Positions 38,275 through 49,555 of a stretch of DNA of 53,250 nt are shown here, in pieces; positions within the stretch are counted from its first letter, which is position 1; each line of letters starts with the position of its first letter. This stretch comes from Agarivorans sp. Alg241-V36 (GTDB lineage: Bacteria; Pseudomonadota; Gammaproteobacteria; Enterobacterales; Celerinatantimonadaceae). Under the pieces are notes generated by a model that had not been told where the DNA came from, ran no database searches, and was given only the letters and a program-made list of their open reading frames with translations. A program made the position numbers and the translations under genes. The DNA is taken from contig NZ_UNRE01000013.1 of assembly GCF_900537085.1 (NCBI RefSeq), forward strand, positions 1 to 53,250. The letters are read 5' to 3'.

Positions 38275-38329
38275 AACGTTTTAGTTTCTATAGGTGCTTA
38301 TTTGGTTATTTTATAGAATGAATAGATTG

Positions 38330-38343
38330 TGCATATTTATGCT
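38330..38343. promoter_or_regulatory. Candidate ArgR binding site (ARG box)
   Basis: TGCATATTTATGCT fits 13 of 14 positions of the ARG box half-palindrome pattern TGMATWWWWATKCA. It lies about 220 bases before the arginine-pathway gene at 38565. ArgR would be the arginine-responsive regulator. A second box at the usual 3-base distance is not clear, which lowers confidence. Confidence 0.5.
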
Positions 38344-38396
38344 GTAGTGGCTAAGTCTTAGGCTGTTTACCCTCAGCTTGGCAATAATTGATTTAG

Positions 38397-39776
<1,380 letters not shown>

Positions 39777-39782
39777 ACAAAG

Positions 39783-39812
39783 TGGGCTGATACCCTTAAA
39801 GGTTTCAGCCCA
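39783..39812 (+). terminator. Hairpin between astC and astA
   Basis: TGGGCTGA-t-ACC pairs with GGT-t-TCAGCCCA around CTTAAA; the T-run comes only 8 bases later (ATATTTTTAA). It may be partly terminating or only a processing hairpin. Confidence 0.4.
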
Positions 39813-39891
39813 AGCAATATTTTTAATAAACACACATAGTGGCTAATACTTAGCTACGGCTCCGTGCTATTTAATAAAGGGAGAAATAGCC

Positions 39892-40923
39892 ATGTTAGTT
39901 ATCCGTCCTATTAAGGAAACGGATTACCCTGCCTTGTTACAAATGGCAGTGGGTTCGGGGATAGGCTTTACTTCTTTACCAGTAGACGAACCTTTATTGC
40001 GTGAAAAACTGGCGCATTCAATTCGCTCGTTTGCCAGTGACATTGACCACCCAGGTGATCTGCATTACCTAATGGTTGCCGAAGATACCGAAACCGGTGA
40101 AGTAGTGGGTACCAGTGCTATTGATGCCGCAGTAGGCATGGCCAGCCCATTTTATACTTATCATCTGGGTAAAGTTGTACATGCTTCGCGTAGCCTAAAT
40201 GTATACAACGTGGTTGAAACCCTCACCTTAACCAATGACTACACCGGAGTTACCGAGTTATGTACCTTGTTTTTGCAAGAGTCTCACCGACAGGGCCAAA
40301 ACGGTCGTTTGTTGTCGAAGTGCCGCTTTTTGTTGATGGCCGAGCATCCGCAGCGCTTTAATGATTCGGTGATTGCTGAGATGCGGGGTGTATCCGATGA
40401 GCAAGGTCGTTCTCCATTCTGGCAATGGCTGCAAGACAACTTCTTTAGTGTTGATTTTCCTACTGCTGACTACTTAACGGGCGTAGGTAAGAAAGAGTTT
40501 ATTGCCGAACTCATGCCGAAGTACCCAATCTACGTTAATTTGCTGAGCAAAGAAGCCCAAGCAGTGATTGGTGAAGTACATGAAAAAACCCGGCCGGCTC
40601 TGCGTTTGCTAGAGGCTGAAGGTTTTTGCAAGCATGGTTATGTCGACATCTTTGATGCAGGCCCCACAGTAGAATGCCCACTTAAGCTGATTGAGAGTGT
40701 TAAGCACTCCTTTAAAGTCACAATCAGCATCGGTACGCCTAAAGACGGCAGTCCAGAAATGTTGCTTACCAATGCGCGCTTACAAAAATTTCGCGCCTGT
40801 GTATCACATATCGAATTAGATAGTAGTAACCAACAAGCAGTGATATCTGAACAAGCTGCCAAAGCATTAGAAGTAAGTGCTGGTGACAGTATCCGTATTG
40901 GCGCTTTGCGCTTCGAACAATAA
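39892..40923 (+). CDS. astA: Arginine N-succinyltransferase
   Basis: First step of the arginine succinyltransferase (AST) pathway: succinyl-CoA plus arginine to N2-succinylarginine. 343 aa, standard length, with the GNAT-like N-terminal region MLVIRPIKETDYPALLQMA and signature GxGFTSLP, SRSLNVYNVVETLTL and CRFLLMAEHP. Followed by astD at 41 bases. Confidence 0.95.
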   Translation: MLVIRPIKETDYPALLQMAVGSGIGFTSLPVDEPLLREKLAHSIRSFASDIDHPGDLHYLMVAEDTETGEVVGTSAIDAAVGMASPFYTYHLGKVVHASRSLNVYNVVETLTLTNDYTGVTELCTLFLQESHRQGQNGRLLSKCRFLLMAEHPQRFNDSVIAEMRGVSDEQGRSPFWQWLQDNFFSVDFPTADYLTGVGKKEFIAELMPKYPIYVNLLSKEAQAVIGEVHEKTRPALRLLEAEGFCKHGYVDIFDAGPTVECPLKLIESVKHSFKVTISIGTPKDGSPEMLLTNARLQKFRACVSHIELDSSNQQAVISEQAAKALEVSAGDSIRIGALRFEQ

Positions 40924-40964
40924 ATACATGCCCACGGGCAGTGCTAAAGGATTTGAGGTTGTAG

Positions 40965-42434
<1,470 letters not shown>

Positions 42435-42444
42435 GGAATGAGTA

Positions 42445-43239
42445 ATGACCCTAGACTTATTTTTTGATCGTTTATGGCAGCAATACTTGGCAGTAACGCC
42501 CAGTGCGCAATCCATTCATAGTTTATTGGGTGGTGGCGCGCCAATCGTTAATGACCATATTGCGGTGCGTAGCTTCAATTTTCCCAATAGCGGGGTAGAG
42601 GCTTTTGCTAAACACCTCTTAGCGATGGGTTATGAAAAAGGCGGCAGTTACCACTTTGCCAAAAAACATCTTGATGCAGCGCATTATGAGCATAGTGATC
42701 CAACGGTACCTAAGGTGTTCATTAGCGAGCTACAAGTAGCAAGCCTTTCGCCGCAAGCACAAGACATTGTGCAGCGCTTGACGGGGCAAGTTAGTGATGA
42801 GCTCTACCAACGTCCAGAAGTCTTCTTTTCTGGGCGACCTTGGCAGCTTAGCTATAGCGACTACCAAGCACTATTGGCAGAAAGTGAATATGCAGCATGG
42901 TTAGCAGCCTATGGTTATCGGGCTAACCACTTCACCGTGTCGGTAAATCAACTGGCGGGCTATGACAGCTTACAAGCGGTTAATCAAAAGCTCATTGCTG
43001 CCGGTTTTACCTTAAATAGCGTGGGAGGCGAGATTAAAGGTTCTCCCGAAGTATTGCTGGAGCAATCGGCGACAATGGCCGACCAAACAGAAGTGGTGTT
43101 TAGCGATAGCAAACACAGCATTCCCAGTTGTTTTTATGAGTTTGCTTTGCGTTATGCCAAATCTGATGGAGAGTTGTATTCTGGCTTTGTAGAGGCATCG
43201 GCAGATAAGATATTTAGTAGCACCGATAATCTTTCTTAA
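42445..43239 (+). CDS. DUF1338 (HglS-related) protein at the end of the ast operon
   Basis: A 264-aa DUF1338-family protein, 10 bases after astD and ending in the operon terminator. The family includes 2-oxoadipate dioxygenase/decarboxylase (HglS, lysine catabolism), a metal enzyme of VOC-like fold. The N-terminal VNDHIAVRSF carries the conserved His38 and Arg42. At 264 aa it is much shorter than HglS (over 400 aa), so the same reaction cannot be assumed. Its place suggests a role in arginine breakdown. Confidence 0.8.
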   Translation: MTLDLFFDRLWQQYLAVTPSAQSIHSLLGGGAPIVNDHIAVRSFNFPNSGVEAFAKHLLAMGYEKGGSYHFAKKHLDAAHYEHSDPTVPKVFISELQVASLSPQAQDIVQRLTGQVSDELYQRPEVFFSGRPWQLSYSDYQALLAESEYAAWLAAYGYRANHFTVSVNQLAGYDSLQAVNQKLIAAGFTLNSVGGEIKGSPEVLLEQSATMADQTEVVFSDSKHSIPSCFYEFALRYAKSDGELYSGFVEASADKIFSSTDNLS

Positions 43240-43241
43240 AT

Positions 43242-43269
43242 AAAAAAAGCCGCTTAAAGCGGCTTTTTT
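43242..43269. terminator. Bidirectional terminator between the ast operon and crp
   Basis: AAAAAAGCCGC pairs with GCGGCTTTTTT over TTAAA. A-tract and T-tract on the two sides let it work for both converging transcripts. Confidence 0.93.
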
Positions 43270-43285
43270 ACTAGAGCAATAGGGT

Positions 43286-43924
43286 TTAGCGAGTACCGTA
43301 AACCACTATAGTTTTACCGTGTGCGGTAATTAACTCTTGCTCTTCTAGCATCTTAAGAATACGACCCACTGTTTCGCGTGAACAACCAACAATTTGGCCG
43401 ATCTCTTGGCGAGTGATCTTAATTTGCATGCCATCTGGATGTGTCATCGCATCTGGCTGCTTAGCTAGGTTTAGTAGCGTTTGAGCGATTCGACCAGTAA
43501 CGTCTAAGAATGCTAAGTCACCTACTTTTTGGCTGGTGATTTGCAAACGGTTCGCCATTTGGCCTGAAAGGCGCATTAAGATTTCAGGGTTAACCTGGAT
43601 TAGCTGGCGGAATTTCTTGTAAGAAATTTCCGCTACCTCACAAGGGCTTTTTGCGCGGATCCAAGCAGTACGAATTGGATTTTCAGTGTCTTCGAAAAGA
43701 CCCAATTCACCCATGAAATCACCTTGATTCAAGTAAGACAAGATCATTTCCTTGCCTTCTTCGTCTTTAATCAATACTGCCACTGAACCTTTTACAATGT
43801 AGTAAAGTGTTTCAGCTTTTTCGCCAGCATGAATCAAAGTACTTTTTGATGGGTACTTATGAATGTGACAGTGAGAAAGAAACCACTCCATCACCGGATC
43901 AGCTTGAGGTTTGCCAATTACCAT
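43286..43924 (-). CDS. crp: cAMP receptor protein (catabolite activator)
   Basis: Global cAMP-dependent regulator, 212 aa. Nearly identical to E. coli CRP: cAMP pocket GELGLFED...R and the helix-turn-helix [19 protein letters not shown] with the GATC-type recognition residues R, E and R. A two-residue insertion (TENPIR region, about 81-86) differs from E. coli. Ends [10 protein letters not shown] as usual. Confidence 0.98.
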   Translation of the reverse strand: MVIGKPQADPVMEWFLSHCHIHKYPSKSTLIHAGEKAETLYYIVKGSVAVLIKDEEGKEMILSYLNQGDFMGELGLFEDTENPIRTAWIRAKSPCEVAEISYKKFRQLIQVNPEILMRLSGQMANRLQITSQKVGDLAFLDVTGRIAQTLLNLAKQPDAMTHPDGMQIKITRQEIGQIVGCSRETVGRILKMLEEQELITAHGKTIVVYGTR

Positions 43925-44135
43925 ATTAAAGAAATCCTCTGTCTTTATAATTGTTTGCTAGCTTTATAACACGCAAACTGTATTTATTTTAATAGTCGTC
44001 CATTCCGCCTCTAGCATAAAAGGCTTCGGGCTTTGCTGCAAGGCATTTATACGCCTTTAGTATGAGTCAAACGCTGGTCTTGAACCTTGACCTAGATTAA
44101 GCTGGTCGACGAAATATTCCCTAGGAGAATCTAAC

Positions 44136-44540
44136 ATGAAAGCGACCGTTTCGTGGTCTAAAGAACTACAATTTATTGGAAAAAGTAGCTCAGGTCACCA
44201 AATTGAGATGGATGGTGATGGAGCAAAGGCTGCAGCAAGCCCTATGGAGTACGTTCTAATGGCGGCTGGTGGCTGTAGTTCGGTAGATATTATTTCTATA
44301 TTGAGTAAAGCCCGGCAGCAAGTGACTGATTGTACTGTTAATCTTGACTCTGAGCGGGCAGAAGGTACGCCGCGAGTATTTACTAAAATTCACCTCGAAT
44401 TTGTGGTTGCTGGGGTAGATTTAAGTGAGAAGCATGTAGCTCGCGCGGTGCAATTAAGCATGGAGAAGTACTGTTCTGTGTCGCTAATGTTGAGTAAAAG
44501 CTGTGATGTAAGCCACAGCTATCGTATTGAATCTGCGTAA
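44136..44540 (+). CDS. yhfA: OsmC-family protein YhfA
   Basis: 134-aa OsmC-like protein, same length as E. coli YhfA and adjacent to crp in the same divergent arrangement. It has the family Cys in MAAGGCSSVDI and the second Cys in MEKYCSVSLML, matching the thiol peroxidase pair of OsmC/Ohr folds. The exact function is unknown. Preceded by TAGGAG. Confidence 0.92.
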   Translation: MKATVSWSKELQFIGKSSSGHQIEMDGDGAKAAASPMEYVLMAAGGCSSVDIISILSKARQQVTDCTVNLDSERAEGTPRVFTKIHLEFVVAGVDLSEKHVARAVQLSMEKYCSVSLMLSKSCDVSHSYRIESA

Positions 44541-44541
44541 C

Positions 44542-45411
44542 TTAGCGAATTTTTCCTGTCTCTAATAGCTGTTGAATCATTGGTGACAGGATTAGCTCCA
44601 TGGCAAAACCCATTTTACCGCCAGGTACCACAATGGTGTTTTGCCGAGACATATAGGCTCCGTCGATCATTTGCAGCAAGAACGGGAAGTCGACATTTTT
44701 TAGTCCGCGAAAACGAATCACCAACATGCTTTCGTCGAGAGTAGGAATACTTTTAGCACTAAAGGGGTTAGAAGTATCTACCGTTGGAACCCGCTGAAAG
44801 TTAATATGAGTGCGAGAGAACTGAGGGGTGATGTAATTAATGTAGTCGTCCATCGAGCGCACAATAGATTCTTGCACTGCTTCTCGAGAGTGACCGCGTT
44901 CAGTAGTATCGCGTACTAATTTTTGAATCCACTCTAAGTTGACGATGGGCACCATGCCAATGAGTAAATCAACTTTAGACGCGACATTCTTGTCGTCGTA
45001 AGCCACTCCGCCGTGCAGGCCTTCATAAAACAGCACGTCTGTTTCTTCAGGTAAGTCTTGCCAAGGGGTAAAGGTGCCGGGCATTTGATTATAAGGCACG
45101 GCTTCATCAAAGGTATGTAAATAACGGCGGTATTGGCCAGTGCCTGTTTCGCCATATTGTTTGAAGAAGTCGTACAACAAATTAAAGTCGTTAGCTTCTG
45201 GGCCAAAGTAGCTAATGTGTTTGCCATGTTCACGAGCTTTGCGGATCGCCACATCCATTTCTGGGCGGGTGTAACGGTGAAAACTGTCCCCTTCGATAAA
45301 GGCGGCATTTAGCTTGTGCTGCCTAAACAGATGAGCGAATACTTCGCTGGTGGTAGATGTTCCAGCGCCCGAAGAACCGGTAACCGCAATAACGGGATGC
45401 TTAGCTGACAT
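44542..45411 (-). CDS. prkB: Phosphoribulokinase-like protein PrkB
   Basis: 289-aa protein of the phosphoribulokinase/uridine kinase family, same length as E. coli PrkB. P-loop GSSGAGTSTTS with Ser/Thr positions typical of PrkB, EGDSFHRYTRPEMD, and FYEGLHGG. No RuBisCO or Calvin cycle gene is nearby, so carbon fixation is not implied; the physiological substrate is unknown. Conserved neighbours crp-yhfA and yheTU. Confidence 0.92.
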   Translation of the reverse strand: MSAKHPVIAVTGSSGAGTSTTSEVFAHLFRQHKLNAAFIEGDSFHRYTRPEMDVAIRKAREHGKHISYFGPEANDFNLLYDFFKQYGETGTGQYRRYLHTFDEAVPYNQMPGTFTPWQDLPEETDVLFYEGLHGGVAYDDKNVASKVDLLIGMVPIVNLEWIQKLVRDTTERGHSREAVQESIVRSMDDYINYITPQFSRTHINFQRVPTVDTSNPFSAKSIPTLDESMLVIRFRGLKNVDFPFLLQMIDGAYMSRQNTIVVPGGKMGFAMELILSPMIQQLLETGKIR

Positions 45412-45448
45412 AGTGGCCTTATTGTTTAATGATGATTATAAACTGGGT

Positions 45449-45697
45449 TTACCCATCATCCTGCTGCCCTTCCATGGCAGAGGCATCAAATTGCTCTTTG
45501 GCAATTAAGTTTACTGTTTCATGAAGTTCAGAGTATACGATTAAAACCGAGCCGTTAATAACTTGTTGTTTAATTTGTTCTAGTTTGTCACTAAGACTTA
45601 ACTCTTGATCACCGTAGTCGGTGCCTTCACGAAGCACATAGCTTTCTAGTAAAGCATCTAAGGTGGCCGATTCTAATTGCTGCCAAGGAATGATCAT
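45449..45697 (-). CDS. yheU: YheU family protein
   Basis: 82-aa small acidic protein starting MIIPWQQLESATLDALLESYVLREGTDYG (first residues), the YheU/UPF0270 pattern. Function unknown. It overlaps the yheT stop by ATGA and is followed by prkB, the order found in E. coli. Confidence 0.92.
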   Translation of the reverse strand: MIIPWQQLESATLDALLESYVLREGTDYGDQELSLSDKLEQIKQQVINGSVLIVYSELHETVNLIAKEQFDASAMEGQQDDG

Positions 45698-46680
45698 TTT
45701 ACTACTTGCTCAAGTTGTTGCTTAAACCAAGCGGGAATACTTGATTCTAGCCAAAATTGTGGGCGCAGCAGGCTACCACCAACAAATCCTACATGTCCAC
45801 CGGTATTGCTTAAACGGTATTCGACAGCCTGGCTTAATTGCTCTGCCTTAGGGATAACTCGCTGGTCCATGAAGGGGTCATCGGCCGCATGAATCAGCAA
45901 GGTTGGGTGGCGAATATCTTTTAACAGAGGTAAGCCACTGCAGCGATGGTAGTAGTCTGCCGCGCCTTTAAAGCCATGTGCTTGTGCGGTGTAGTGCTCG
46001 TCAAACTGCACGAAGTTACGCCAGCTTTGCACTTGTTGAGTATTAAGCGGCGCTTGTTGAGTCTTGTTAATTTTTTTGCATAGGTTGCGCTTCATTCGTG
46101 ATAACAAATGGTGCTGATAAATTTTAGAAAAGCCCCGCTGTAATCGCTCGGAGCAAGCCGCCAAATTGAGTGGCGGAGAGACAACCGCCGCAGCGACAAT
46201 AGGTGAGTTGGGCGTTTTAGCTAAATAGTTCACTAACATGTTACCACCCAGTGAGTAACCTAGGGCGAGCAGAGGTGCCTTTGGATATTGTTGCTGCAAA
46301 TAGTTAATACAGGCTTTGGCATCTTCTATTTCACCGCTGTGGTAGCCACGCCAAAGTCTATTGGGTTTACCGCTGCAACCACGAAAGTGCATGACCACTG
46401 CGCGCCAACCTTGCTGGTGGCAGGCTTGCAGAATTCCTTTTGCGTAGGGGGATTCAACACTGCCTTCTAAGCCATGAAATACCACCACAATGGGCTGCTC
46501 TGGTGAACGCGCTTCATCACTTTCTATCCAGGCCAAGTCAACAAAGTCGCCATCGGCTAAATCCAGTTTTTGCCAAGCCAGTTTTAAGCGCTTATTACGC
46601 CGTAAAAAAGTAGGTAATAAGGTTTGAATATGACTGTTTCTGGCCCACCAAGGAGCGGTAAATTGGCTTGGACTGATAAT
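45694..46680 (-). CDS. yheT: Alpha/beta hydrolase YheT, with an apparently non-canonical start codon
   Basis: Hydrolase of the YheT/ABHD family. Nucleophile elbow GYSLGGNML, HGLEGS oxyanion region, VMHFRGCSG and GGHVGFVGG are present. The first ATG/GTG/TTG in frame is TTG at 46534-46536, but the reading frame continues upstream with clear family sequence (APWWARNSHIQTLLP and KLDLADGDFVDL), so a start there would remove ~48 conserved residues. The best start is ATT at 46680 (or ATC at 46677), preceded by GGGAGA. That gives 328 aa against 340 in E. coli. A sequencing error is possible. Confidence 0.75.
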   Translation of the reverse strand: MISPSQFTAPWWARNSHIQTLLPTFLRRNKRLKLAWQKLDLADGDFVDLAWIESDEARSPEQPIVVVFHGLEGSVESPYAKGILQACHQQGWRAVVMHFRGCSGKPNRLWRGYHSGEIEDAKACINYLQQQYPKAPLLALGYSLGGNMLVNYLAKTPNSPIVAAAVVSPPLNLAACSERLQRGFSKIYQHHLLSRMKRNLCKKINKTQQAPLNTQQVQSWRNFVQFDEHYTAQAHGFKGAADYYHRCSGLPLLKDIRHPTLLIHAADDPFMDQRVIPKAEQLSQAVEYRLSNTGGHVGFVGGSLLRPQFWLESSIPAWFKQQLEQVVK

Positions 46681-46759
46681 TGTTCTCCCGATGTTTGATG
46701 CGACTAAACTATGCGACCTGTCATAAATTTGTTCAAGTATCTTGATTTACATTTTACAA

Positions 46760-46774
46760 GTTACCATGGGTAAC
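46760..46774. promoter_or_regulatory. GTTACC-ATG-GGTAAC palindrome between yheT and an aldehyde dehydrogenase
   Basis: Six-base perfect arms around three bases, 28 bases before the aldehyde dehydrogenase start. It could be an operator for a dimeric repressor of either divergent gene. No regulator gene is adjacent. Confidence 0.35.
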
Positions 46775-46802
46775 ATATTTTAATTGTGATGATAAAGTGT
46801 TT

Positions 46803-48209
46803 ATGGTGACAGATGTGAATCAACAGCAATTTTCTCAAGACTTAACCAGCTTAAAGCAAGCCTTTGCTCTGCAAAGTTACCCGAGCTTGCAACAACGCAA
46901 ACATAACCTACAACAGGTACTAAAGTTATTGTTGGAAAACCAAAGCGCCATTATTGAGGCAATTAGCCAAGACTTTGGTCACCGTAGCTCACATGAAACC
47001 CAGTTGATCGAACTATTTCCCTCTGTAGAGGGAGTGCGCCATGCATTAAAGCATCTTAAGAAGTGGTTAAAGCCCCAACGACGCGGCATCAGCATTTGGC
47101 ACTTTGGTGCAAGCAATCAAGTGCTAGCAAAACCCTTGGGTGTGCTCGGCGTTATTGTTCCTTGGAACTATCCTCTTTATTTAGCTATAGGGCCGCTTAC
47201 TGATGCCTTAGCTGCAGGTAATAAAGTGATGATAAAAATGTCTGAACTTAGCCCTGCGCTCGCAGCATTGCTGATTGAGTTGATGCCTCAGTACCTTCCA
47301 GAGGATTTGGTAAAGGTTTACGCTGATGAAGATGGTAGCCGCGGCGCCCAATTCTCTAGCCTTGCTTTTGATCATCTGGTGTTTACTGGCTCAACCAATA
47401 CAGGCCGAAAAGTGATGCAAGCAGCCGCTGCTAATCTTACCCCGGTCACTTTAGAGCTTGGCGGTAAATCTCCAGTGATTATTGCAGAAGACTACCCGGT
47501 TGAGTTGGCAGCCGAACGCATCATGATGGGTAAGCTGTTTAATGCCGGGCAAACCTGTGTCGCGCCAGATTATGTGTTACTGCACCACTCACAACGGCAA
47601 GCTTTTGTGAATGCTTGTGTGGCTTATGGTAAAAAGCATTATCAATCGCTGAGCGATCAGGCATTCACCAGTATCATTTCTGAAGGCTTTTTAGATAGGC
47701 TAAATAAGCTAAATCAGCAGGCGATAGAGCAGGGCGCCGAGAGTATTACTTTGCTCCCCGGCGAGAGCAGCCAAAAGTTAGCACCGAGTTTATTGCTAAA
47801 TGTGGCTGAAGACGCCGATGTAATGCAGCAAGAGATCTTTGGCCCAATATTACCTGTGATTGAATATCAACAATTAGAAGAAGCTATCGCTTACGTTCAG
47901 CAACACGCTCACCCGCTTGCTTTGTATGTGTTTTCTAATAAGGTCGCTACTCAGCAGCAAGTTATTCAGCAAACTCAGGCTGGTGGCTTGTGTATCAATG
48001 ATGTGCTGTTGCATGTGGCTCAGCATGAACTACCTTTTGGTGGTGTTGGAGCGAGCGGAATGGGGCACTATCACGGCTATGACGGCTTTGTGCAGTTCTC
48101 TAAAATGCTGCCAGTGTTTAAGCAAGGGCGCTTTCCGGCAATAAAACTGATGCGCCCACCCTACACAAAATTCAGTGAGTTATTGATCAAACTGATGACT
48201 CGTGGATAA
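46803..48209 (+). CDS. Aldehyde dehydrogenase (coniferyl/fatty aldehyde type)
   Basis: 468-aa NAD(P)-dependent aldehyde dehydrogenase. Catalytic Glu218 in TLELGGKSP and Cys252 in FNAGQTCVAPDYV. VIVPWNYPLYLAIGPL and the short C-terminal extension after PVFKQGRFPA resemble the coniferyl and long-chain aldehyde dehydrogenase group rather than AstD-like enzymes. A GTG two codons upstream (46797) is an alternative start. The natural aldehyde is unknown. Single gene. Confidence 0.85.
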   Translation: MVTDVNQQQFSQDLTSLKQAFALQSYPSLQQRKHNLQQVLKLLLENQSAIIEAISQDFGHRSSHETQLIELFPSVEGVRHALKHLKKWLKPQRRGISIWHFGASNQVLAKPLGVLGVIVPWNYPLYLAIGPLTDALAAGNKVMIKMSELSPALAALLIELMPQYLPEDLVKVYADEDGSRGAQFSSLAFDHLVFTGSTNTGRKVMQAAAANLTPVTLELGGKSPVIIAEDYPVELAAERIMMGKLFNAGQTCVAPDYVLLHHSQRQAFVNACVAYGKKHYQSLSDQAFTSIISEGFLDRLNKLNQQAIEQGAESITLLPGESSQKLAPSLLLNVAEDADVMQQEIFGPILPVIEYQQLEEAIAYVQQHAHPLALYVFSNKVATQQQVIQQTQAGGLCINDVLLHVAQHELPFGGVGASGMGHYHGYDGFVQFSKMLPVFKQGRFPAIKLMRPPYTKFSELLIKLMTRG

Positions 48210-48241
48210 TTTGTCTGGATTATTTCCAATAGGTGTTAGCC

Positions 48242-48487
48242 GTGAGTTGTCAGTTTTGCCAAAAGGCATGGTTTGTTGAGAAGCTAGGCCGTTGCCAGCA
48301 GTGTATGTGGCAAGCCAACTTAGGCAGTTTGATTTTGTTGGCATGCTGCTTTAGCTATGGTGGTGAGGTTGCAGTTTATGCTGTGGCTTTGTGGCTGGCT
48401 TTTGCGGCATTTGCAGGCTTAAGTTTGGCACATTGGATCATGTTTTTTTATTATCGGTGGTCGACTCAGCAACCACCAAGTAAGTAG
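48242..48487 (+). CDS. Small Cys-rich membrane protein (DUF3624-like)
   Basis: 81 aa from GTG at 48242 (AGGTG upstream), giving MSCQFCQKAWFVEKLGRCQQCMW, i.e. a CxxC and a second CxxC that could form a zinc ribbon, then two hydrophobic helices (about 26-43 and 45-70). The pattern resembles DUF3624 proteins of Vibrio and relatives, function unknown. A GTG three codons earlier is possible. Confidence 0.6.
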   Translation: MSCQFCQKAWFVEKLGRCQQCMWQANLGSLILLACCFSYGGEVAVYAVALWLAFAAFAGLSLAHWIMFFYYRWSTQQPPSK

Positions 48488-48492
48488 TCGGT

Positions 48493-49431
48493 TTATGTAA
48501 GCTTGGCACTTAAGCTTTCTAGTTGTGATTCTACTAAGCTTGCGGCTTGCTCTATTAGGTTTTGCTGGGGATCTAGCCAATGAATAACATCACCACGGCG
48601 CTCCATCTTCCTAAACCAAGTATCCTGGCGTTTGGCAAACTGATGGATCTGAGAATTAAGCTTTTGAAACATGCCGTTGTAGCTAAGTTGCTCTTGCAAA
48701 TGTTGAGCAACTAAGCGGTACTCCAAACCATAAAACTCTAGCTTGCTGTAACTCACGCCATCTCTATGAAGTTTTTGTACTTCTTCAATTAGGCCTTCTT
48801 CTAAACGCTGCTTTAAGCGCAGAGTGATGCGCTCTCTTAGTACCGAGCGCTCCCAACGAATTCCGATATAAAGTGGATTTATCTTTGGATGCTTAGGCGT
48901 GTTCTGCGGTTCAATTACTTTGTCCGACTCTGCTATCTCTATCGCCCTCACTAGGCGTGGGCGAACCGTTAAATCTGTACTATTGTGCTGTTCCGGCTTT
49001 AGTGCCAATAAGCGTTGTTGTAGTTCACTTAGGCTCAACTCAGCCAGTTGATCCCGCAAGGCCTTATTTACCGGCGCTTCGTGTAGTTGATAGTTTTGTG
49101 TTACAGCGTCTATATACAAGCCAGTTCCGCCCACCATGATTGGCAATTTATTGGCTTGTTTTATCTGCTGGTAAGCGGCAAAAAAGTCTCGTTGAAAGTG
49201 GAACACGCTGTACTCAGTATCGGGCTCAACTATATCAATAAGATGGTAGGGGATCTCTTGGTATTCCGCTAAGTCTTTGCCCGAGCCAATATCTAAACCT
49301 TTATACACTTGGCGCGAATCTGCCGATAGCACTTCACCCCCATAGCGACGCGCTAGTTCAACACCTAGTTGGGTTTTTCCAGAGGCGGTGGGGCCTAATA
49401 CAACAATAAGGTTAGCGGCTTGAGTTTGCAT
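48493..49431 (-). CDS. miaA: Divergent MiaA-type tRNA dimethylallyltransferase
   Basis: 312-aa protein with the MiaA fold: P-loop GPTASGKT (13-20), SADSRQVYKGLDIG with Asp38 as the expected general base, MVGGTGLY. MiaA adds a dimethylallyl group to A37 of tRNAs reading UNN codons. However, the C-terminal part has FYGLEYR and HQFAKRQDTWFRKMERRG where standard gammaproteobacterial MiaA has GYRQ and RQLAKRQITWLR, features I associate with the Bacteroidetes-type enzyme. It is not beside mutL or hfq, the normal miaA site. Likely a second, transferred MiaA with unknown tRNA targets. Confidence 0.75.
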   Translation of the reverse strand: MQTQAANLIVVLGPTASGKTQLGVELARRYGGEVLSADSRQVYKGLDIGSGKDLAEYQEIPYHLIDIVEPDTEYSVFHFQRDFFAAYQQIKQANKLPIMVGGTGLYIDAVTQNYQLHEAPVNKALRDQLAELSLSELQQRLLALKPEQHNSTDLTVRPRLVRAIEIAESDKVIEPQNTPKHPKINPLYIGIRWERSVLRERITLRLKQRLEEGLIEEVQKLHRDGVSYSKLEFYGLEYRLVAQHLQEQLSYNGMFQKLNSQIHQFAKRQDTWFRKMERRGDVIHWLDPQQNLIEQAASLVESQLESLSAKLT

Positions 49432-49474
49432 AGTGGTTTTAATTGCGTGGTAATTGAAAAGCGAATGGTAACAA

Positions 49475-49514
49475 GAAAAAACAAAAACGGCATGTGCAAA
49501 GCAGCATGCCGTTT
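49475..49514 (-). terminator. Terminator of the DUF1127 gene
   Basis: Read on the minus strand, AAACGGCATG pairs with CATGCCGTTT (plus an inner TGC/GCA) and leads into a T-rich tract (TTTTTGTTTTTTC), 42 bases after the DUF1127 stop and before miaA. Confidence 0.85.
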
Positions 49515-49555
49515 CTAATGAGCCTGAGGTCCTTGGCGAAAAGCGTTGTTGTGCT

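Noticed and set aside
44542-45411. Evidence of carbon fixation from a phosphoribulokinase-like gene
   Set aside because: PrkB of the crp-yhfA neighbourhood occurs in E. coli and other heterotrophs; no RuBisCO genes in the window.
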